A stretch of DNA of 64,000 bases, from positions 1-64,000 of the forward strand of contig JAUTCQ010000008.1 in assembly GCA_030673845.1 (NCBI GenBank), in the 5' to 3' direction. Of this stretch, positions 8,968-20,879 are shown in pieces. Both the position numbers and the translations under genes were made by a program. Position 1 is the stretch's first letter. Every line of letters begins with the position of its first letter. A model generated the notes under the pieces. That model made no database searches. It had not been told where the DNA came from and worked only from the letters and a program-made list of their open reading frames with translations. Source of the stretch: Verrucomicrobiota bacterium JB022 (lineage in GTDB: Bacteria; Verrucomicrobiota; Verrucomicrobiia; Opitutales; Oceanipulchritudinaceae).

Positions 8968-10056
8968 TTAGGCGGCGGCGTTGGCGCTGCTGGGCGGGGG
9001 CGTGTGGGTGTCTTCCTCGTATTCGAGGCGGATGGAGAAAATCATCGAGAGGATGAGCAGGCCGGCGACCGTCAGCACCAGCACAAGGTTGCCCGCCACG
9101 TCGTGGATGTTGCCCAGGTCGATGCCGGCGAGGTGCACATGGTCGTGCAAGGCATCGGGGCCGTGCGTATAGGCCCAGATCGTGAGGAAAAGGCTGCGCA
9201 GGAGGTTGTTGAAAAACGCGAGAGCCATCGCGCTGGCCACGAGCGCCACCTTTTTCCACACCTCGTCGAAGAAGATCGCGGAGATGAAGGAGCCGGCGAA
9301 GAGACAGGCCATGAGCGAGCGGATGCCCGAGCAGGCTTCGGCCACGCCCACCTCGCCTTGCGGCAGCACCAGCACGCTGTGGCGCTGCTCGATCACAAAG
9401 CCGAGCGCGTTCATCACGTTGAAGACGACCGTCGCTACCTTCAGCATGAGGAAGGTCGAGACGGTGTGGTCGAGCGAGCCGAACATCGGCACCGACAGCA
9501 GCCAGATCAGCGCCGGGAAAATAAAGAAGCTGGCGAAAGTCAGCCGCAGCTTGCCGTTGAGGGGCTGGCCCTGCTTGTCTTCGCGCGCCAGGAGGAAGGC
9601 CGAGCCGAGCAGCATGCCCGCAAAGCCCAGCGAGTAAAAATTGGACGTCACCAGGTTGCGCCCTTCGAGCGCGTGGTAAAAGCCGCCCCAGATAAAGAGA
9701 AACGCGCCAAATGCCACCGCCGTGATCGCCAGCACGTTGGCGGCGGGGATCCAGCCCTCCAGCGGGCCGGAGCGCTTCTTCAGCCGTTCGAGGAACTTGC
9801 CGTGCTGCTTGCGCTGGGTCTTGGTCAACGTGCTTTCATCGGGCCGCTGCAGTAGCCATTGCATCCGCGTATAGCGCTCGTAGAGCACATAAAGCACGAA
9901 AAGCGGCACGAGGTAGCCAAACATATATTCGTCGTCGCGCTCCCACCACACTTGCTGATTGAGGATCATGATCACCATCAGGCCGGCCAGGATCAAGGCG
10001 GCGTAGCGGAGAGGCGGGGTGAGCGCGGGCAGGAATTTGGCAAGCATCGAAGGCAT
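8968..10056 (-). CDS. exosortase (PEP-CTERM sorting transpeptidase)
   Basis: A 362-residue multi-pass membrane protein. The exosortase triad is visible: Cys242 in VAEACSGIRSL, Arg287 in NNLLRSLFL and His318 in NIHDVAGN. About eight hydrophobic segments flank these. Exosortases cleave C-terminal PEP-CTERM tails and are thought to attach the protein to the cell surface. Possible cargo proteins lie in this window at 11509-12195, 46362-47135 and 57596-58240. The frame stays open for 91 codons upstream, but the ATG at 10056 gives a protein that begins just before the first membrane segment. A charged loop (about residues 71-100) separates the N-terminal helices from the catalytic core. It lies 128 bp upstream of glgM. 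A divergent promoter region is shared with rpsR. Confidence 0.88.
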   Translation of the reverse strand: MPSMLAKFLPALTPPLRYAALILAGLMVIMILNQQVWWERDDEYMFGYLVPLFVLYVLYERYTRMQWLLQRPDESTLTKTQRKQHGKFLERLKKRSGPLEGWIPAANVLAITAVAFGAFLFIWGGFYHALEGRNLVTSNFYSLGFAGMLLGSAFLLAREDKQGQPLNGKLRLTFASFFIFPALIWLLSVPMFGSLDHTVSTFLMLKVATVVFNVMNALGFVIEQRHSVLVLPQGEVGVAEACSGIRSLMACLFAGSFISAIFFDEVWKKVALVASAMALAFFNNLLRSLFLTIWAYTHGPDALHDHVHLAGIDLGNIHDVAGNLVLVLTVAGLLILSMIFSIRLEYEEDTHTPPPSSANAAA

Positions 10057-10176
10057 GAGCTTGCAGGGTATCGGCCCCGATACAAGCCGAAGCGAACGCG
10101 AGATGACGTTTGCAGGAACTTCTGCGTTTTTTCCTTGCGCGCTATGCCCAATCCGCATTTGATGCGTGTTTTTCCC

Positions 10177-10377
10177 ATGAGCAACGAGCCCAGCGAAGCC
10201 CAGCAGAATTTCAAGAACCCGCAAGAGATCACCATCTTTGACGTGGAGCAAATGCAGCGCTATGTCACCGATACCGGTAAGATCCTGCCGCGCAAGTTCA
10301 CCGGCCTGAACGCCCAGCAGCAACGCCACGTGACGAAGACGATCAAGCGTGCGCGTAACATGCTGTTGATGAAGTAG
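10177..10377 (+). CDS. rpsR: 30S ribosomal protein bS18
   Basis: A 66-residue basic protein with the S18 core: ITIFDVEQMQRYVTDTGKILPRKFTGLNAQQQRHVTKTIKRARNMLLM. It binds 16S rRNA and partners S6 on the platform of the small subunit. The ATG at 10177 (MSNEPSE) is chosen for length. In-frame ATGs at 10144 and 10162 are alternatives, and no clear Shine-Dalgarno site decides. The gene stands alone, not beside rpsF or rplI as in many bacteria, and is followed by a strong terminator. Confidence 0.93.
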   Translation: MSNEPSEAQQNFKNPQEITIFDVEQMQRYVTDTGKILPRKFTGLNAQQQRHVTKTIKRARNMLLMK

Positions 10378-10402
10378 GCCTGCAAGCCGACTTTTTACGA
10401 CA

Positions 10403-10436
10403 AAGCGCGGGAGCCGAAAAGGGTCCGCGCTTTTTT
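10403..10436 (+). terminator. rho-independent terminator after rpsR
   Basis: An 8-bp perfect stem, AAGCGCGG pairing with CCGCGCTT, with a 14-nt loop, runs into six T residues. It lies 25 bp after the rpsR stop and ends that transcript before the Sua5-type gene. Confidence 0.85.
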
Positions 10437-10480
10437 CGTGCCACTGCCCGATCCTCCGCTACGATCAGCCTCTTGCCATC

Positions 10481-11464
10481 ATGCAACGATTTGAAGGTAA
10501 CAACGCGTCCCTCGAGTTTCTGGCGGGGCGCCTGAAGGCGGGCGAAGTGGTCGCCCTGCCCACCGAAACGGTTTACGGCCTCGCAGCCAATGCGCTCAAC
10601 CCGACCGCCTGCCGCCAGATCTTCGAGATCAAGGGCCGCCCGTTGATCGACCCGCTCATCGTGCATGTCGGCTCACAGAATGCCGCCCGCCGCCTGGCGG
10701 AGTGGCCGGAAAAGGCGCTGTTGCTGGCCGAACACTTCTGGCCAGGCCCGCTGACCCTCGTGTTGCCCAAGAAGAAGCTCGTGCCCGACCTCGTAACGGC
10801 GGGGCGCGATACGGTGGCACTCCGCCAGCCCGCGCACCCACTCGCCCTGCGCCTGCTCACGGGTTACGACCTGCAGCTCGCGGCCCCGAGTGCGAACCCC
10901 TTCGGTTACGTTTCGCCTACCACGCTGGACCACGTCGAGGCGTCGCTGGGCGAGCGCGTGGCTTGGGGCCTCGAAGGCGGGCCCTGTCAGGTGGGGGTCG
11001 AGTCCACCATTGTGGCGGTGACGAAAGCGGGCGAAGTCGGCCTGTTGCGCCCCGGAGGGGTCTCGGTCGAGGCGCTGGAGCAGGTCCTCGGGCAGCCGGT
11101 GAACGACCTCCGCCGCGCGGCTCCCGACCATGTGAAGGAAGGCCTCGCTGCCCCCGGCATGTTGGCCCGCCATTACAGCCCCAGCACGCCGCTTGCGCTC
11201 TTTGCGGGTGGAGAAACCCCGGCGGTGGGGGAGGGTGAGGCCATCGTCTGGCAAAAGCGACCCGCTTCCGGTCCTGCCATCGACGGGCAAACTTTCTGGT
11301 TGAGCGAAGACGGCAACCCGGCGGTCGTGGCGCGCGAATTGTTCGGCATGTTGCGCCGTCTCGACGAGCGGGGCTTCCCGCGCGTGTGGTTCGAGTTGGC
11401 CGAAGACAGCGGTCTCGGCCTTGCGATCAACGATCGGCTGGGCCGAGCGGCGGCCAAACGCTGA
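10481..11464 (+). CDS. tsaC: L-threonylcarbamoyladenylate synthase, Sua5 type
   Basis: A 327-residue protein that forms threonylcarbamoyl-AMP from threonine, bicarbonate and ATP, the first step of the t6A37 tRNA modification. The YrdC-type N-terminal domain (about residues 5-200) has ALPTETVYGLAANA, FEIKGRPLIDPLIVH, APSANPFGYVSPT and GVESTIVAV. The C-terminal Sua5 domain begins after GLAAPGMLARHYSPSTP, a typical linker. The two-domain architecture separates it from the short TsaC of E. coli. The ATG at 10481 follows the rpsR terminator by about 45 bp, so it probably has its own promoter. Confidence 0.94.
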   Translation: MQRFEGNNASLEFLAGRLKAGEVVALPTETVYGLAANALNPTACRQIFEIKGRPLIDPLIVHVGSQNAARRLAEWPEKALLLAEHFWPGPLTLVLPKKKLVPDLVTAGRDTVALRQPAHPLALRLLTGYDLQLAAPSANPFGYVSPTTLDHVEASLGERVAWGLEGGPCQVGVESTIVAVTKAGEVGLLRPGGVSVEALEQVLGQPVNDLRRAAPDHVKEGLAAPGMLARHYSPSTPLALFAGGETPAVGEGEAIVWQKRPASGPAIDGQTFWLSEDGNPAVVARELFGMLRRLDERGFPRVWFELAEDSGLGLAINDRLGRAAAKR

Positions 11465-11508
11465 AGACGAGAGAGTCGACCCTCGTCCTCAACAGTGGTA
11501 GAAACTTC

Positions 11509-12195
11509 TTAGCGGCTGGCGCGGAGGCGCTTGCGCATGGCGACGGCTGCGAGGCCCAGGCCACCCGCCACCAGTGCGATCTGGGAAGGCTCGGGAATGG
11601 CGGCGCCTGGGATCGGCGTGGCGACTCCCGGTTGGTCCTCATAACCCCAGCTATAGACCGAGAGGGTGCTGTCGCTGGAGTAGGAGAACTCGAGCCAGCC
11701 ATACTTGTAGGTATCGCTCGAGCCCTTGTCGCGGAATCCGTAGCCGAGGAAGAACACTTCGTCGGGCGTGTAATTGGCGAAATCGAAAGCGAGGTAAGGC
11801 GAATCCACCACTGCATTTTCGCTGCCGACGATGTCGCCGGGAGAGAGCAGGGTAGGCTGGTATTGGGTGTAGCAGCCCATGTTCACGCCTTCACCGACGA
11901 AAAGATACTCATGCTCGGAGTCATAGGTAGGCACGATACCACCGAATTCCAAATTCGGGCCTACACAGAATGGAAGACCGGGCGAAGTCGATGTGATGGG
12001 GCCGTAGTCGTTACCATCGACGTCTACGTAGTGCAGACCGCCGCCCCCTTCGACAGGGCCCTCGTAAGGGCTGGGGTTGGGCACAAATACCTGCACGGCG
12101 GCAGCGGCTTCGGTGCTCAGCAGGGCCATGGCTGCGGCGATACCGGCAGCGTTGGCAGGAGATCCAGAGACAGGACTAGCGAGGCGTTTTTTCAT
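11509..12195 (-). CDS. PEP-CTERM surface protein
   Basis: A 228-residue secreted protein. The N-terminus (MKKRLASP, then an Ala-rich hydrophobic stretch ending TEAAAA) is a signal peptide. The C-terminus has the sorting signal IPEPSQIAL, a short hydrophobic helix and a basic tail (MRKRLRASR), as recognised by exosortase. The middle is rich in Gly, Asp and aromatic residues and shows no domain that I recognise. It contains segments such as GGGLHYVDVDGNDYGP and LAFDFANYTPDEVFFLGY. It probably ends on the cell surface or in extracellular polymer. It is transcribed divergently from the glycosidase-like gene. Confidence 0.88.
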   Translation of the reverse strand: MKKRLASPVSGSPANAAGIAAAMALLSTEAAAAVQVFVPNPSPYEGPVEGGGGLHYVDVDGNDYGPITSTSPGLPFCVGPNLEFGGIVPTYDSEHEYLFVGEGVNMGCYTQYQPTLLSPGDIVGSENAVVDSPYLAFDFANYTPDEVFFLGYGFRDKGSSDTYKYGWLEFSYSSDSTLSVYSWGYEDQPGVATPIPGAAIPEPSQIALVAGGLGLAAVAMRKRLRASR

Positions 12196-12373
12196 AATGC
12201 CGTTCAGGCTGGCTAATATAAAGAGTAACGCAACATCTTTCGGGGTGCGGCGAAGGATCGCCTGTCAGCCTTGGTTTTTACGCCGACCGCCTTGCCCGCT
12301 GGCTCGACGCTTAGGCGTGACAAGTGCAGTGGGGCTTTGTTACGCCTTAATGCCTCCCCTACACCCTCAGGAC

Positions 12374-14452
12374 ATGCTACGTTTCCCCCTTTTCCTTCTG
12401 CTGTGCCTCTGCGTGCATCTTGCCCAGGCGGCCCAGAGTGACGATGAATTGATTCTCGGCCACGTGCGCGAGCTGCTGAGCGCCTCCGGTCAGGCCGACA
12501 AGGTGAGCTACCGGATCGATGCGAGCCTCGAGAACCCCGAAGTCTTCCGGCTGGAGCGCAAGGGTGGGGCGGTAGAAGTCGTGGCAGGCGGTGCCCCCGG
12601 CGTCTTCTACGGCGCGCAGGAGACCGTTTTGCCCCATAGCGTAGTGGAAGCCGAGGGCGCGCCCGACTTCGATATCCGGGGCTCGGTGCTGATGATGCTC
12701 AGCGCGAGCTGGGCCTACCAGTCCGACCTCAGCCCGGAGACCTACCCGTGGTTCTTCGACCGCGAGCTGATGACGCGCTACCTCGACTACATCGCCTCGG
12801 CCCGCATCAACACCCTCATCGTGTGGTCGGGCCACCTCTTCCCGCACATCCTCGAGCTGCCCGGCTATCCCGACGCCTCGCAATTTTCGGACGAGGAGAT
12901 CCGCCGCAACCAGGAGCAGTTCCGCTGGCTGGCGACGGAAGCCGCCAAGCGCAACATCTCCGTGCTCACCCACTTTTACAACATCCACATCAGCGAGCAC
13001 ATGGCCGAGGCCATGCACCGCGAGCCGACCGAAGGCGACGACCCGACGCGCTATCAGGTGCCCGACCAGTTCGTCAGCGACTATTATTACACCATCCTCA
13101 GCCGCTACTTCGAGGAGTTCCCGCACGTGGGCCTCTACGTCTGCCCTGGCGAATCGCTCAAGCTGGAACACCAGGAAGCATGGTTCCGCGACGTGATCTT
13201 CAAGGCGGCCCAGGACAGCGGCAAAGACCCTCTCCTCATCATCCGCGACTGGACGCTCGACGACGACTTCAAGGCCGCACTGCCCGGCATGTATGACAAC
13301 CTTTACTCGGAGTTGAAGCACAACGACGAGACGATCACCAGCCCCTGGCCCGACGTGCGCCACGAGGAGTGGAAGGGCTTCCTCAAGGGCCACATCGTGA
13401 ACCTGCACGACCCGGCCGACACCACGCCCTACCGCGTGGGCAGCCCCCGCCTGATCGGCGAGATGGTGCGCCACTGGGACGAGGCCGGCTGGTTCAAGGG
13501 CGCCTGGTTTTACCCGCCCCAGTGCTGGATCTGGCCCGATACGCTCGACATCACCGAAGACGGCGAGCCGCTGGTCAACTTCGACCGCGACGAGCTCTGG
13601 CACCTGCTGGAAGGCCGCCACCTCTGGCAGGCCGGTCGCGAAATCGAGGCCGACCACCAGTGGGCCAGCGCCTGGCTCGGTCGCAAGTTCGACAACCCCC
13701 AAGTCGGCCCGCTGCTGACGGACTGGTACGACCTGACCGGCCCGATCCTGCCCGGCCTGCAAAACCTGACCGCCACCCGCTTCGGCAACTTTTTCCCCGC
13801 CGCTATCGCCACGGTGCAGGCCAACGTCGACGACATCCTGACCTACCGCGTGCGCCTCGACGACCCCCGGCCCGAAGGCCCGACCGGCTACACCCACCAG
13901 CGCTATTACTCGCAGCCGGTGGATGAGTATACGATCGAGCAATACAGCGAGCGCCACCAGCCCGGCGAGCTGAAGGACCTGCGCAGCCTGCCCGTGGCCC
14001 AACTCGGCGTCGAGCTGGCGGCCGGTCGCGACGGCAGCGGCTATCTGCGCCCCGACTACCTGCTGCAGACCTACCTCGCGATGGCCAAGGAAGCCCTCGC
14101 CAAGGCCGAAGCCGCCGCCGCGCTGCCCAGCAACGACCCGGCCGAGCTGCAACGCTTTGTGCAAGACAGCCGCTGCCTCGTCCTCACGGTCGAATACTAC
14201 CAGTTGAAAGTCGATGCCGCGCTGGAAAAGCGCATGTATCAGCTCACCGGCCGAAAAGCGCGCCTGGAGACCTTCGAGCAGTTGATGGAAGACTCGGTGG
14301 CCAAATACGAGGAGCTGATTGACTACGCCCGCCAGTATTACACCGGCGGCACCCCCATGTTCCACGCGCTGACCTGGGAGCAGACGCTCAAGATGCGCGT
14401 GCAGTGGGACTACGAGCTGCAAATGAAGTGGCTCGAAGGCCTCAACCGTTAA
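12374..14452 (+). CDS. secreted glycoside-hydrolase-like protein (barrel fold, family uncertain)
   Basis: About 692 residues from the ATG at 12374, which starts a clear signal peptide (MLRFPLFLLLCLCVHLAQAAQ). An upstream in-frame ATG at 12350 is possible. Residues 20-100 resemble the small alpha/beta domain found at the N-terminus of GH20, GH67 and GH84 enzymes (VSYRIDASLE, GAPGVFYGAQETV). A barrel follows, with DFDIRGSVLMMLSASW, YLDYIASARINTLIVWSGHLFP and GLYVCPGESLK. The C-terminal third is helical. An acidic catalytic pair cannot be named with confidence. The downstream dehydratase-like gene starts 22 bp later, which suggests an acidic-sugar (uronate or aldonate) pathway. An alpha-glucuronidase-like role is a guess. 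Confidence 0.7.
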   Translation: MLRFPLFLLLCLCVHLAQAAQSDDELILGHVRELLSASGQADKVSYRIDASLENPEVFRLERKGGAVEVVAGGAPGVFYGAQETVLPHSVVEAEGAPDFDIRGSVLMMLSASWAYQSDLSPETYPWFFDRELMTRYLDYIASARINTLIVWSGHLFPHILELPGYPDASQFSDEEIRRNQEQFRWLATEAAKRNISVLTHFYNIHISEHMAEAMHREPTEGDDPTRYQVPDQFVSDYYYTILSRYFEEFPHVGLYVCPGESLKLEHQEAWFRDVIFKAAQDSGKDPLLIIRDWTLDDDFKAALPGMYDNLYSELKHNDETITSPWPDVRHEEWKGFLKGHIVNLHDPADTTPYRVGSPRLIGEMVRHWDEAGWFKGAWFYPPQCWIWPDTLDITEDGEPLVNFDRDELWHLLEGRHLWQAGREIEADHQWASAWLGRKFDNPQVGPLLTDWYDLTGPILPGLQNLTATRFGNFFPAAIATVQANVDDILTYRVRLDDPRPEGPTGYTHQRYYSQPVDEYTIEQYSERHQPGELKDLRSLPVAQLGVELAAGRDGSGYLRPDYLLQTYLAMAKEALAKAEAAAALPSNDPAELQRFVQDSRCLVLTVEYYQLKVDAALEKRMYQLTGRKARLETFEQLMEDSVAKYEELIDYARQYYTGGTPMFHALTWEQTLKMRVQWDYELQMKWLEGLNR

Positions 14453-14474
14453 GCGGCCCTTTTTCCGCACCCAT

Positions 14475-15554
14475 ATGTCCAGCACCACGATCAAGCGCGC
14501 CTCGTTTTACCGGGCGCGATCCCCGCTTTCCCGGCCCATTGCCGACGCCACCCACGAGATCGACGCGATCGAGTTTGTGGTCACGCGGCTCGAACTGGCC
14601 GACGGAACGGTCGGCGAGTCTTACCTGCTCGCCTTCGAGTTTTCGCCGCACGGCATCGCGGGTGCGCTCAAGGATGCCGCCCCGCTGGTCGAAGGCCGCG
14701 AGGTCTGCGAAACAGGCCGCTTCCTGCGCGATTTCGAGCAGCAGAGCGAATACTTCGGCATCAACGGCCTGCACCGCTGGGCCCAAGGCGCGATCAACCT
14801 CGCCATGTGGGACGCCTGGGCACGCGTGCTCGGCCAGCCCGTGTGGAAGCTCTTCGGCGTCTGCCACCACCGCGTGCCCCTCTACGGCAGCGGCGGCTGG
14901 CTTTCTTACACGCCCGACGAGCTGGTCGACGAAGTCACCCGCTACGTCTCCCGCGGCTTCCGGGCGGTGAAGATCAAGGTTGGCTCGCCCGAGCTGGAGC
15001 GCGACCTCGAGCGCCTGCACAAGGTGCGCGAGGCCGTAGGCCCCGGAATCCGCATCATGATGGACGCCAACCAAGGCATGAACCTGCCCAATGCGCTGGA
15101 GCTGGCCCGCGCCGCCCGGCCCATCGGCATCCACTGGTTTGAAGAGCCGCTGCCGCATACCGATTTCGAGGGCTACGCGCACCTGCGCCGTCAGGCCGGT
15201 ATGTCCATCGCGATGGGCGAGCGCGAGTTCGACCTTGTGCCGCTGCGCGAGCTGATCCGCCGCGAGGCGATCGACCTCTGGCAGCCCGACATCCTCCGCC
15301 TCGGCAGCGTCGAGGCCTGGCGCGATTCGGCCGCTCTGGCCCACGCCCATCACCTGCCAGTGCTGCCGCACTATTACAAGGAATACGACGTGCCGCTGCT
15401 GATGACGATCCCCAACCCCTACGGCGCCGAGTCGTTTGACTGGGTCGATGGCATCATCACGCACCCCATCCGCATGCAGGACGGCTTTGCCTACCCCAAC
15501 CCCGGACCCGGTTGGGGCTTCCGTTTCAAGGACGAAGCGCTGCAGGAGTTGTAG
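14475..15554 (+). CDS. enolase-superfamily (mandelate racemase subgroup) sugar-acid dehydratase-like protein
   Basis: A 359-residue protein with the two-domain enolase-superfamily layout. Ligands and catalytic residues are visible: the Lys-x-Lys motif at 166/168 in AVKIKVG, metal ligands Asp197 (MMDANQ), Glu223 (WFEEP) and Glu249 (AMGERE), and His299 in LPVLPHYYKEYD with Asp272 on the preceding strand. This set defines the mandelate racemase subgroup, most of whose members dehydrate acid sugars such as galactonate, gluconate or rhamnonate. It follows the secreted glycosidase-like gene by 22 bp, so the two probably form an operon for a polysaccharide-derived acid sugar. The exact substrate cannot be read from sequence. 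Cytoplasmic. Confidence 0.88.
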   Translation: MSSTTIKRASFYRARSPLSRPIADATHEIDAIEFVVTRLELADGTVGESYLLAFEFSPHGIAGALKDAAPLVEGREVCETGRFLRDFEQQSEYFGINGLHRWAQGAINLAMWDAWARVLGQPVWKLFGVCHHRVPLYGSGGWLSYTPDELVDEVTRYVSRGFRAVKIKVGSPELERDLERLHKVREAVGPGIRIMMDANQGMNLPNALELARAARPIGIHWFEEPLPHTDFEGYAHLRRQAGMSIAMGEREFDLVPLRELIRREAIDLWQPDILRLGSVEAWRDSAALAHAHHLPVLPHYYKEYDVPLLMTIPNPYGAESFDWVDGIITHPIRMQDGFAYPNPGPGWGFRFKDEALQEL

Positions 15555-15574
15555 GAGCCGGCGATTGTATAAGG

Positions 15575-15607
15575 AAAGGCGGTCGAAGCGATTCGGTCGC
15601 CTTTTTT
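15575..15607 (+). terminator. rho-independent terminator after the dehydratase gene
   Basis: AAAGGCG pairs with CGCCTTT, and the inner GTCGAA/TTCGGT adds partial pairing. Seven T residues follow. It closes the glycosidase-dehydratase transcript. The stretch from here to carB (about 170 bp) shows no other feature. Confidence 0.8.
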
Positions 15608-15775
15608 TACACGCGCAGCTCAGTAGCACGGGGCTGCAAGGCCTTTTGCGTAGGCGAGTGCACCTTATAAAATGGCCCCGAACGCCCGGTTTTGGCGACT
15701 TTTGGAGCGTAGGTGCGAGATTGAGCGTTTTTGCCCTTGCGGAGGGGTGGGTGGGGCGACTTATTTACCCACTCA

Positions 15776-19015
<3,240 letters not shown>

Positions 19016-19019
19016 GCCC

Positions 19020-19880
19020 ATGAGCCAGGCTTCGCCAACCCTTACCGCCCTTCTGTTCGGTCCCGACCAGAAGGGCCTGGTGGCCAAGACATCGGGCTGG
19101 ATCTTCGCCTGCGAGGCCAACATCCTCCATGCCGACCAGCATACCGATCTCGAGGCCGGGATCTTCTTCCAGCGCATCGTCTGGCAGCCTCGCCCGGAGA
19201 CGGATGTGGACCGCCACGCCGAAGCCTTCCGCGGCTTTATGCAGGAGCTGGGCATGGAGGTGGAGCTGGCCCGGAGCGACCGTCTGCCCAAGGTAGGCGT
19301 GCTCGTCTCGAAGATCCCGCACTGCTTCCACGACTTCATGCTGCGCTGGAAGTCGGGCGAATTTGCCTGCGAGGTGCCGCTCGTCATCTCCAACCATACG
19401 GAGTTGGCGGACGATGCGGCCTACTACGGCGTGCCCTTCCACCACCTGCCCGTCACGGCCGCCAACAAGGCCGAGGTGGAGCAGCGGCAGATCGAGCTCT
19501 TCCGCGAGGCGGGGGTCGATCTCGTGATCATGGCGCGCTACATGCAGGTGCTGTCGTCGACCTTCCTGGAAAACGTCGGCTGCCCGGTGATCAACATCCA
19601 CCACAGCTTTCTGCCCGCGTTTGCCGGAGCCAAGCCCTACCATCAGGCCTTCGCGCGAGGCGTGAAGCTGATCGGGGCCACCGCCCACTACGCGACGGCA
19701 GTGCTCGACGACGGCCCGATCATCCAGCAAGACGTGGCTCGGGTGAACCACCGCCACTCGGTTAACGACCTCGTGCGCAAAGGCCGCGATCTGGAGAAGG
19801 TCGTCTTCGCCCAGGCCATCCGCTGGCACCTCGAACACCGGGTGCTCGCCTACGGCAACAAAACGGTCGTCTTCGACTGA
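19020..19880 (+). CDS. purU: formyltetrahydrofolate deformylase
   Basis: A 286-residue protein that hydrolyses 10-formyl-THF to THF and formate, balancing one-carbon pools. The N-terminal ACT domain (residues 5-85) includes LLFGPDQKGLVAKTSGWIF. The C-terminal formyltransferase-type domain carries INIHHSFLPAFAGAKPYHQA and GVKLIGATAHYAT followed by LDDGPIIQQDV, the typical Asn-His-Asp active-site arrangement. The start at 19020 lies 5 bp after carB. Nearby purL links the area to purine metabolism, though purL is on the other strand. Confidence 0.95.
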   Translation: MSQASPTLTALLFGPDQKGLVAKTSGWIFACEANILHADQHTDLEAGIFFQRIVWQPRPETDVDRHAEAFRGFMQELGMEVELARSDRLPKVGVLVSKIPHCFHDFMLRWKSGEFACEVPLVISNHTELADDAAYYGVPFHHLPVTAANKAEVEQRQIELFREAGVDLVIMARYMQVLSSTFLENVGCPVINIHHSFLPAFAGAKPYHQAFARGVKLIGATAHYATAVLDDGPIIQQDVARVNHRHSVNDLVRKGRDLEKVVFAQAIRWHLEHRVLAYGNKTVVFD

Positions 19881-19888
19881 TGGTTTGG

Positions 19889-20030
19889 AGCAGGAGTTAA
19901 AAAGAGTTCAAAAGAGTCAGAAATTTTCACAGAAGTGCGCAAAGAACGCAATGCAGGTTAGGAAATGCTCTGTCTTCGCGCTCTCGGTGTTCTTCTGTAA
20001 TTTCTAAAATCCTCTTTTTCACTCCTGTTC
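19889..20030. repeat. imperfect long inverted repeat between purU and the TPR gene
   Basis: The left arm (about 19889-19938) and the reverse complement of the right arm (about 19988-20030) share CAGGAGTxAAAAAGAG and AGAAATT...ACAGAAG with small gaps. The region is AT-rich against its neighbours. No reading frame is present. It resembles in style, but not in sequence, the cleaner inverted repeat at 54050-54180. It could be a non-autonomous mobile relic, or could fold in the RNA as a terminator-like structure. Confidence 0.5.
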
Positions 20031-20117
20031 AATTCCCCTACCGCACCGAGTTTAGCGTTGACCGCGCTAGCTGCTCAGGCCTACTTCTTTAAGCTTTTAT
20101 CCGCCTCGCTTTTTCCG

Positions 20118-20852
20118 ATGAGTTCCCAACCCCCGCACAGCCAGAAGCCCCAGAAAATCGATCCGGCCTTGGATCCCAACCGGGAGCTGCCGCCGGATGC
20201 CGATGTGGATGAGCATTTCATCAACTTCTGGAAGAAGCAGGGGCCCGCGTTTGCCTTTTTCTTCATCGTACTCGGCCTTGGCCTGATCGGCATTCAGACC
20301 TGGAATTACCTGCAGGCCCGCGGCGAGGAAAAGGCCAAGGCGGCCTACCAGGAAGCCCTCGCGGCGGAAGACCCGGCGGCGCTGTTGAGCTTTGCCGACG
20401 CCCACGCCAAGAGCGAACTGGGCGGGCTTGCCTACCTCAACATCGCCCAGCGCGAGTTCGAGCAGGCAGACTACACGCAGGCGGCGGCGCATTACCAGAA
20501 GGCCGTCGACGCCTTGGGCGACTCCGCTTTTGGCCAACGTGCCCGCATGAGCCTCGCGGTGACGCAGCTGCGCAATGGTAATCAGGCCCAGGGCCTCGCC
20601 GGTCTCGAAGATCTGGCGTTTGACCCCAACGCGCTGGAAGCCGTCCGTGCCGAAGCCGCGATCTACCTCGCGGGAGAGCGCTGGTCGCAAAACAACATCA
20701 AGGGCGCGCGTCAGATGCTCCTGATGGTCCAGCAACTGCCCGAAGCCCGCCTCTGGCAGGGCGCGGCGCAAGGCATGCTCGACCAGTTGCCAGCCGACAC
20801 CGCTTCCGGTGAGACGGCAAACGAAGCGATCGAACTTCCGGGCGGCCTTTAG
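20118..20852 (+). CDS. membrane-anchored TPR protein, YfgM-like
   Basis: A 244-residue protein. The short N-terminal cytoplasmic segment (DPNRELPPDADVDEHFINFWKKQG) is followed by one transmembrane helix (FAFFFIVLGLGLIGIQTWNYL) and a periplasmic helical region of TPR-like pairs (SELGGLAYLNIAQREFEQADYTQAAAHYQKAV). This is the layout of YfgM-type proteins, which associate with the Sec translocon and periplasmic chaperones. The assignment rests on topology and repeat pattern only. The ATG at 20118 is chosen because the frame upstream is AT-rich non-coding sequence. A terminator overlaps its stop codon. Confidence 0.75.
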   Translation: MSSQPPHSQKPQKIDPALDPNRELPPDADVDEHFINFWKKQGPAFAFFFIVLGLGLIGIQTWNYLQARGEEKAKAAYQEALAAEDPAALLSFADAHAKSELGGLAYLNIAQREFEQADYTQAAAHYQKAVDALGDSAFGQRARMSLAVTQLRNGNQAQGLAGLEDLAFDPNALEAVRAEAAIYLAGERWSQNNIKGARQMLLMVQQLPEARLWQGAAQGMLDQLPADTASGETANEAIELPGGL

Positions 20853-20866
20853 GCCGCTCTTTTTTT
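20842..20866 (+). terminator. rho-independent terminator overlapping a stop codon
   Basis: GCGGCC pairs with GGCCGC around a 4-nt loop and is followed by TCTTTTTTT. The stop codon of the TPR gene lies in the loop, a compact arrangement. Confidence 0.8.
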
Positions 20867-20879
20867 GCGCGGAAGCTTT

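Noticed and set aside
8968-10329. A longer exosortase product starting at 10329.
   Set aside because: The first 91 codons overlap rpsR on the other strand and are not membrane-like. The ATG at 10056 starts just before the first transmembrane helix.
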